This document shows positions 57,666 through 64,000 of a DNA stretch of 64,000 nucleotides, piece by piece. The stretch comes from Ignelater luminosus. Lineage: Eukaryota > Arthropoda > Insecta > Coleoptera > Elateridae. The translations under genes were made by a program, and so were the position numbers. The stretch is from the NCBI GenBank assembly GCA_011009095.1, contig VTPC01007440.1:1-64000 (forward strand), read 5' to 3'. Positions within the stretch are counted from its first letter, which is position 1. Each line of letters opens with the position of its first letter. Under the pieces are notes generated by a model, which did no database searches, had not been told where the DNA came from, and saw nothing but the letters and a program-made list of their open reading frames with translations.

Positions 57666-59970
57666 TAAAAAAGATGGAATTCTGTTAGTAAATCAAATAA
57701 ATACTTTAAACAATTGCAAATCGTAATTTAGGTCTTTTATGTCTGTGTAACAAATTTTAATAAATTTTAACTCAAGCGTCTATTTAAAGAACGTTCCATC
57801 AACTTAATTTCCCCAAAAATAAATAACTGTTAAGTTACACGAGAAGCAATATAATTCATCTTCTCATGCATGTAAATATAAAAAAAAGTTTCTTAAAACA
57901 ACTTTATGAACTTCAAAATCAAATTTGTTGAAGTAAATAACAAGGACGGTAAAAACAACTTGAACCCACAATATTATTATTGTCGTGCGTGCATGTGTAA
58001 TAATAAGACGGTACTGTGCTCACGATTTAAGATGGCTCATTTTTCTTATCTCACAAATGATTTATTACATCAACTTTTATCTGCTCCTACATGAAAACGT
58101 AAAACGACCTGTGCATGTTATTATTATTAACAAAATACATTAAGAGAAATTACTTTTTTTCCTTCCTTTTTTATATACAAGTAAAATAGCTACCTACATT
58201 AAAAAATAACGACTCACCCTAATTTGAAGAATTTAAATTCCATTCTCCTAACACTAATTTTCAGGATTTTTCACATTCATTGTTTAAAATGCTCTTTGTA
58301 AAAGATCACATCATTCACAATGCATACACAACAGAAAAAGATAATTTCTGGTTTCAGTGTTCGCTTTATTATTTTAAGAGCTACTGAACTTGAGTTTCCA
58401 CCTGATTCGCGGTGATAGCGGAACTTGAGAACTACGCAAGCTTATCAATCCCTCCCTTTGTTATGCCTTGTTCTCTTTTTAATATATTAGATTTTTTCCT
58501 GTTTTCTATTAAAATTATAAGAGTACTATGTAAAATCGGAAAAAGAAATTGAAAGACTTTAAGGGTTAAAATACGGATTCTCGTTGGCAAATTAATATTC
58601 GTACAATAAATCTGAACCACCAAGTTAACGAAAATCAAATTGTACAATGCAGATTTATTGGGCAATTAATTTTCAGCAATTTTCATTTATCATTCCGTTG
58701 CTCAGACAGCGTGAAATCGATACTCTCGACTTAAACGCTTAATTTTGACCTCTGATCCTCTTTTAGGCTGTTTTAAATGAATCTTCTTAGTTTAGTTTTT
58801 AAACAAGATGTAAATTCCGTCTTGTAGATTTTTCGCTGATTTTAAAGAATTCAATTTAATTTTTATAACTTATATTAATAGCTTTGCTTTTGTTTTTTGT
58901 TGTTTGTCTTGTTCAAAAACTTTCGTTTCATTAAGAGTAACTTTTATTGTGAGTTGGTTTTTGAACTTCACTGACAAACTTAATTATTCATCTGATGATT
59001 TTCATATTCCCACCGCTTTGTTTTCCAAAAATAATGTTTAGACAGGTTTTTACAATAAAAAACATTCTTTTGCTTTTCTTTTATTTAGTTTTGGACGTAT
59101 ATGATGTTTGGGCACATCTAAGTTGTATTGTTGTATTATTCCCTTCATAACTGAAAGTGGCAATCTATCTATTTGCAATTAATCTCAACATCTATAAGAA
59201 CAATATCGTCCCACTGAGGTCCGAAATCGTAAAAACATGGCTAAAAGTCCGGAAGTTATAGAAAGCACAAAAATGTAATATTAAGCTGCTCAAATAATAA
59301 ACTGAATAGGGTAAGCGCAGCTAATTCCGTCCAGCTCCAATAGCCCACCGGCGCCTAATGAATTATTGTTTTATAAATAAACTATAGCGACTCAAATAAC
59401 TGCGATTTTTAGTTATATGTTATCTACTGTCCTTGGTTCTAAGTATTATGTTACATTCGTTCCAAATAAATAAAAATTATATATCAATTATTAGCTTTCA
59501 ATTACTTTCGGAACGTACAATTATTCTAAGATGAGAAATTCTTGCATTTTAGATAAATTTAGGCATTGGTTTTAACATCTTCGTGAATATTTTTATTTGT
59601 TAAATCAGAACAGTACTCCTTCATATTGAATACAAAGAATCAGAAATTTTCATTAAACAAATATCGAAAACAAAGGGTGGATCGCTTACTGGTACAAAAT
59701 ATTTCGATCAATTATTATTTTTTGTGAAATATAAAACTAAACATTTTATAACTGATTTACAGCTGATAAATATGTATACTATTTATATGTGCACTGTTAT
59801 AGAGGAAGTTTTATTAATAAATATTATTTAGTTTTAAATCTAAGCGAGTTTAAATGTCAAATATTGTTTAGGTGGCAGGGTATTGGCGCTTTTACCCTAT
59901 CTTGTTATATAAAATCATAATACCGTTATTTTAAGACTTGTTTCTAGTAATTTAGGCCAAAGATTATTTT
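57666..59970. other. Unassigned AT-rich sequence
   Basis: No gene recognised. A GC-richer block at about 59290-59400 (GGGTAAGCGCAGC, CCCACCGGCGCC followed by TAATGAATTATTG) looks like possible host regulatory DNA with homeodomain-type TAAT sites, but nothing proves it. Confidence 0.45.
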
Positions 59971-59971
59971 T

Positions 59972-60430
59972 TCAATTAAGTATTAAGTAATTTACAAGTT
60001 CTCTTTTCTTGTTAATCATTCTCTTCTTCTCCTTCTGTACGAGTATAGTCACGACTGCTGTCGTCATCATCTTCATCGCCATCACCACCACCATCATAAT
60101 CATTATCATCAATTGATCGTCATGGTCATCTTCGCCTTCCGTATCCCCTTCTAATTGTAATAGACTTAAAACTTCAGAAGGTAATGAATTCGTTTTCGGA
60201 GTTTGCTGCTGCATTGATGATATTACAGGATGAGAAGATAGTAATAATCTATACAATAGATACTCATGCGTAGGTACTCGAGAAAACATTCTTGAATGAT
60301 GTTCTCGAAATGATTTAAAATCTTTATTTCTTGCTTGATGAGCTTCTTCCGAGAGCTGTCCCATTGGGAATAGAGCTTCACATATGATGATCGCGCCATG
60401 AATTAAAATTTTGTTCACTGTTACAGGCAT
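59972..60430 (-). CDS. Uncharacterised protein fragment, probably TE-derived (152 aa)
   Basis: I do not know the function. The first 90 residues look like a real protein: KILIHGAIIICEALFPMGQL, SEEAHQARNKDFKSFREHHS, FSRVPTHEYLLYRLLLSSHP. Similar phrasing (ILIHG...LPIGQLSEEAQEARNKD) is familiar from uncharacterised repeat-borne insect proteins, by recall only. From residue 95 it passes into a GAT/ATG-rich microsatellite translation (DHDDQLMIMIMM, 60065-60120), so the natural C-terminus is lost. The Met at 60430 may be internal to a longer, truncated gene. Confidence 0.4.
   Translation of the reverse strand: MPVTVNKILIHGAIIICEALFPMGQLSEEAHQARNKDFKSFREHHSRMFSRVPTHEYLLYRLLLSSHPVISSMQQQTPKTNSLPSEVLSLLQLEGDTEGEDDHDDQLMIMIMMVVVMAMKMMTTAVVTILVQKEKKRMINKKRELVNYLILN
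60065..60120. repeat. CAT/ATC-rich trinucleotide repeat
   Basis: An imperfect run of CATCATCTTCATCGCCATCACC-type triplets on the plus strand, lying inside the C-terminal half of the uncharacterised ORF. Confidence 0.85.
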
Positions 60431-60688
60431 ACGTGTAATACCATGAATATACTAACTCGATAAACAAATGCGTGGTATTTTACTAGCGCATCCACACGAC
60501 AATATTTGCAGTATGAAATAAAGTCTGGCAAAGTTTCTCAATGCCTGTTTTTTAGTCTTCTCTGTCTTCTATATCTTCCCCTCTTAATTGTCTATCTTCC
60601 ATTGCTTTCTGTACTCCGTTTCCCCATGTGATTTTTGGCCTTCCCCTCTTCGTTTATATGGCATTTTCCAGTCATATATTCTTTTTGG

Positions 60689-61936
60689 TCATCTTCTTTC
60701 TAGTAGTCTTTGCATGTGTTCATACCACTTCAGTCTTTTTTCTTCTATTGTTTCTGTTATGGTTCTATTTACTTCCATTCTTTCTAGAATTTCTTTATTT
60801 GTGACATATTGACTGGGGGAGATTTTACAGCTTCTTCTCATGAAATCTATTTCAATTATCTTTAATTTTTTCGTATTTTTATCTGTAATTTCCCACACTT
60901 CCGATCCGTACGGGACTACACTTTCTACTATCGTGTTATAAATCATTTTTCTAGTTTTCTTTGACAGCTGGTTGCTCCACAATTGCGCGTTTAGTATTCT
61001 TATGCCTTTTTTCCCCGGATTGATTTTGCTTTTTATATCTTGGTCACTTGTACAATCTTTTGTGTTCGTGAACCCTAGATATTTATATTCGTCGCACTGT
61101 TTTATTGTTTCGCTGCCTATCTCCATATTATTTCTTTCCCCTTTGGTTGCTAGATATTTTGTTTTAGTTATATTGATTTGTAGTCCCCATTTCTTCAATT
61201 CTTCAGTGAATTTCCTTACCATATAGTTCACGTCTTCTTCGTCCTCTGCAATAATTATTGGGTCTTGCACTTTCTTCTCCATTCTTTTAATGCTTCAGCG
61301 ATATACATGTTGAATAGAGTGGGAGACATGCAACATCCTTGTCGTAACCCCTTTGTTATTTGTATATTTCTAAATATCGGCCCACTTACTTTTACTCTAC
61401 TTATACTCTTGTTATACATTTTCTTTACTGCATTTGCTATTCTTGGGTTGAAGTCCTCTGTAGGACTTTAAATAGTTTGGATATAAGAACACTGTCATAT
61501 GCTTTTTGGAGGTCTACAAATATAAGGTGTGTTTCTCTATTGCATACTCTTCTCCTTTATAATATTTATTGGATACAGGATTGATCTGCTGTAAAACGAC
61601 TTTGTTCTTCCATGTGTTCTATTTCTTCTTCTATTCTCGTTTTTATAATTCTCTTATACGGTCTACTAATTGAACTTGTTACACTAATACCTCTGTAATT
61701 TCCGCACTTTTTCAAGATTGATATTATATCTGCTTCTTTCCATTCTGATACTATTTCATCTTAGTGTATCAAACATTTGTTAAATATCATTTAAAGTATT
61801 TCTTTTGCTTTTTTGGGGGCGTGCTTAATAAATGCAATTGATATACCTCCAGGGCCAAACTGCTTTACTATTTTTCATATTGTTTTACTGATTTTTCTAA
61901 TTTTCTCATGGATATCTCTTTTATTTCTTCATTTTG
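60689..61936 (-). pseudogene. LINE reverse transcriptase and C-terminal tail, broken
   Basis: RT words across frames include GISIAFIKHAPKKAKE, ETHLIFVDLQKAYDS-like near 61510, and ITKGLRQGCCMSPTLFNMYI (61300-61370). The YADD region is replaced by a junction near 61270. The 197-aa piece (60689-61282) follows: IIIAEDEEDVNYMVRKFTEE, LKKWGLQINITKTKYLATKG, CDEYKYLGFTNTKD, PYGSEVWEI and LKWYEHMQRL. The tail continues to about 60560 (RGRPKITWGNGVQKAMEDR). It is inactive because of frameshifts. Confidence 0.8.
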
Positions 61937-62410
61937 TTACGGGAAAAACTGGGATTAGTGACCCATCGGTAGAGTAAACATATACAGAATCGATATGCCA
62001 CCTATAATGCTAGCCTTTATACAGTCGAAAGTGGATCGTGAGCTAACAGAGCTTACAGCAAAGGATAAACGATAATAATAATACGGTAACCTTAAGGGTT
62101 TTGATATTGAGAGGGCGCCCGCTGTAGTAAAATGTCGGTGGCCTAGTTTCGAAAAGAAGACCCCACAGCTGATCTTCATATATAGATCAGTAGGCGATAC
62201 GTAAACCAAGGTCGAACCACAGACTCGAATAATACACAGATAAATAAAATGGAGATCGTACTGCACTCTAGTTGGATACTTACTTTCACAAGGCAAACTT
62301 AAGACAATGATTCCGTATGAGAGCGTCGACGCCGCTGGAGTCCAGGCCAGCTGTTCCGTGTAAGGCCGAATAAGTATGCTCATAACAAACATAATTTTTA
62401 AAAAGAAATA
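61937..62410. mobile_element. LTR-like insertion (possible solo LTR) inside the LINE
   Basis: This GC-richer segment interrupts the LINE RT. On the minus strand it begins TGTTATGAGCATAC and ends CCCGTAACA (TG...CA with TGTTA/TAACA ends). It contains a TATA-like TATATAAAGG and has no coding capacity, all as expected for an LTR. I could not find a matching target duplication, and about 80 bp of further non-LINE sequence follows to 62490. A solo LTR call is therefore likely but not proven. Confidence 0.5.
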
Positions 62411-62490
62411 TCACATTTACAGGGAAAAAGAGTTACAATAAGAAAACGATATATTGTTATTTATAAAAATTAATAACTTATTAAAGAAAA

Positions 62491-63480
62491 GTTTGCTAAT
62501 TACGAAATTTTCTTAACAATTTTTCTGGTAATAAATTTCTTAAATGCTTTTCCCATTCTTTTATGTTTATCGTAGATAATCTCACCTTTCGGAAATTTTT
62601 TTGCCTCATTGCTCTTAATGTATTCCATGCGTGTTTTGCTTTTGTACTCCCTAATAGTCTGTTGACCTCTCTACATTTGTTTTCCCAAGTTTGATTTTTT
62701 GCTTCTGCCACTTCCTTGTCCACTTCCTTACTACTTGCAATATACGCTGCTCTATCTCTTTATTCCTCCTGTGCTTAACAATCTTTGATACTTGATTTTT
62801 TTCATTTTATTTATCTTCAATTTCTTTATGACACCAGTATGGCTTCTGTCGTTGTCGCTTTTCTTTCTCTCCAAGTGTTTCAAAAGCGGCTTCGTATATT
62901 TTATTTCTTAGTTCTTCATATAGTTCTTCTGCTGATTTATTTGCATCTATCTGTACCAACTTATTTGCTAGAGGTATCTTATATAAAAATTGTGTTGATT
63001 CATTCTGATAGCTCTCGAAGTTATATTGTCTATACTTTGTCTTTTCTTTTTGTTTGCCTTCGTAATGGACTTGTGTTTTATCAGGCTTGTATTTCACATA
63101 TAATTCAGCTTTTACCATAAAGTGGTCCCTTCGACAAATAAATCTTACAAAATTTCGGCTGCATCTTCTGTTGGTGCATAAGCTGATATTATCATTATTT
63201 TATGACCATATAGTGCTAGTTCCATTTTTAGTATTTTTTCATTAATTTGCTCCCATGTTCTGATATTTTTTTTGTATTTTTTCTTGATAGCCAAAACCAC
63301 TCAACATCTAACTCTTTTATCTTTATTAATCCCACTGTATATATACTATGTACATAAGTTCCTCGTTCTTCGATTCCCTTGTTTGTTTCTATAAGAACGC
63401 ATACATCTGTTCTTAATTTCTCTAGTTGTTCGAAGACTTCATCACATTTATCATTGATTCCTTGTATATTTCATGTAGCT
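62491..63480 (-). pseudogene. LINE endonuclease and linker, broken
   Basis: The endonuclease N-part (about 63130-63480) reads KLRTDVCVLIETNKGIEERG, TYVHSIYSGINKDKR and KMELALYGHKMIIISAYAPT. It is then joined abruptly to its C-terminal end at 63118 (MVKAELYVKYKPDKTQVHYE), missing the middle with the catalytic GDFN. The linker follows in two ORFs (62807-63118 and 62496-62723): KYRQYNFESYQNESTQFLYK, then KHAWNTLRAMRQKNFRKVRL and LLPEKLLRKFRN. Confidence 0.8.
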
Positions 63481-64000
63481 GTTTTAATAGTCCGGGTTTG
63501 TTAAGATCTTTATATTTACAACGTCAAACGTACGTTCCCACGATAATTACCTTTAGTAAGGAATAGAGTTGTGAAGAGTAGTTGCGGAGTAGCAATCTGC
63601 ATAATTTAATTACCGTATAAGTCACATCCGCGTGCGTGGCGTGCAGATCAGGGCATGTCCGACACGCCATCAAGGGCAGTAGCATTCTGGGCATTGAATA
63701 AGAGAGTTGTGGGGAGTTTTGTGAGACGTTTTCCATAGAATTAGTGTTGGTGGTCTATTAAGTTTGTCATTTTCTTGAAGTGCACCTTCAGTATATCAGC
63801 GTAGAGCTGGATCTCGAAAAAAGGACACCTTTTTAAACACATTTGTTGGAAGCTGAGTGTCGCTCATTTCTTCGCTTTGAAGCGAAATCTTGTAAGTGGA
63901 ATTCGTCATCATTCTGACTTCTTATCGCTGCGTGGAACAACCAGTCTTCGGTGTTTTAAGTGAATGAAATGCAGTTGCCCATGCGAACAAAGGTTTGGAT
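63481..64000. other. Unassigned GC-richer sequence at window edge
   Basis: Mixed, GC-richer sequence with no recognised protein. It may be the beginning of another element or host DNA that continues past the window. Confidence 0.4.

Larger units (their letters stand above)
60505..63480 (-). mobile_element. APE-type LINE, minus strand, interrupted by an LTR-like insertion
   Basis: On the minus strand the order is endonuclease, linker, reverse transcriptase and C-terminal tail. The endonuclease is internally deleted near 63120, and the linker/RT is split by a foreign insertion (about 61937-62490). The 3' end is near 60505 after words corresponding to the tail of this LINE family. The clade is not certain. 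Confidence 0.8.

Noticed and set aside
61955-62392. 145-aa minus-strand ORF
   Set aside because: It lies inside the LTR-like insertion and has no recognisable domain. LTRs often hold chance ORFs.

Overview
This looks like a stretch of insect nuclear genome, possibly a beetle. The order is inferred only from the mix of transposon families, and a database search would be needed to fix it. The DNA is strongly AT-rich. It has no bacterial gene organisation, no operons and no rRNA. I recognise no intact host protein gene. Nearly all interpretable content is transposable elements (TEs) in various states of decay, separated by AT-rich sequence and a few CpG-richer blocks that could be host regulatory DNA.

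Layout. 1-4.3 kb: unassigned. 4.3-6.8 kb: degraded Jockey-like LINE, followed by a fold-back repeat complex (6.8-8.15 kb). 10.05 kb: tRNA-like sequence on the minus strand. 10.36-13.37 kb: candidate non-coding LTR element containing a 137-bp tandem array. 15-18 kb: two diverged copies of an unknown repeat, with a Penelope-type GIY-YIG fragment between them. 18.8-21.2 kb: APE-type LINE. 21-26.4 kb: unassigned, with a tRNA-like sequence (23.6 kb) and an E-box-rich block (24.4 kb). 26.4-30.6 kb: Copia element on the minus strand. 30.6-34.95 kb: two DUF7869-like gene remnants pointing toward each other's 5' side, with a Ginger2/KRBA2-like integrase remnant between them. 35.2-37.5 kb: second APE-type LINE.

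41.08-44.64 kb: internally deleted BEL/Pao element with a 5-bp target duplication (AGTAT). It carries a hAT remnant nested in one LTR and palindrome-rich MITE sequence inside. 44.6-48.15 kb: unassigned. 48.16-52.84 kb: second Copia element (target duplication GAGGT), interrupted by a Tc1/mariner element of DD41D type. That mariner has the only long intact ORF in the window (361 aa). 54.45-57.66 kb: pogo-type element with long inverted repeats and TA target. 59.97-60.43 kb: ORF of an unrecognised, probably TE-borne family. 60.5-63.5 kb: third APE-type LINE on the minus strand, interrupted by an LTR-like insertion.

Nesting gives a relative order of insertion: hAT after BEL, mariner after Copia, and the LTR-like sequence after the third LINE. 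The best candidates for something new are the DUF7869/Ginger2 cluster, the 137-bp-array LTR element, the GTATCTAGATAC palindrome MITE and the DD41D mariner with one shortened end. All function calls rest on motif recognition by eye. No alignment or search was run.
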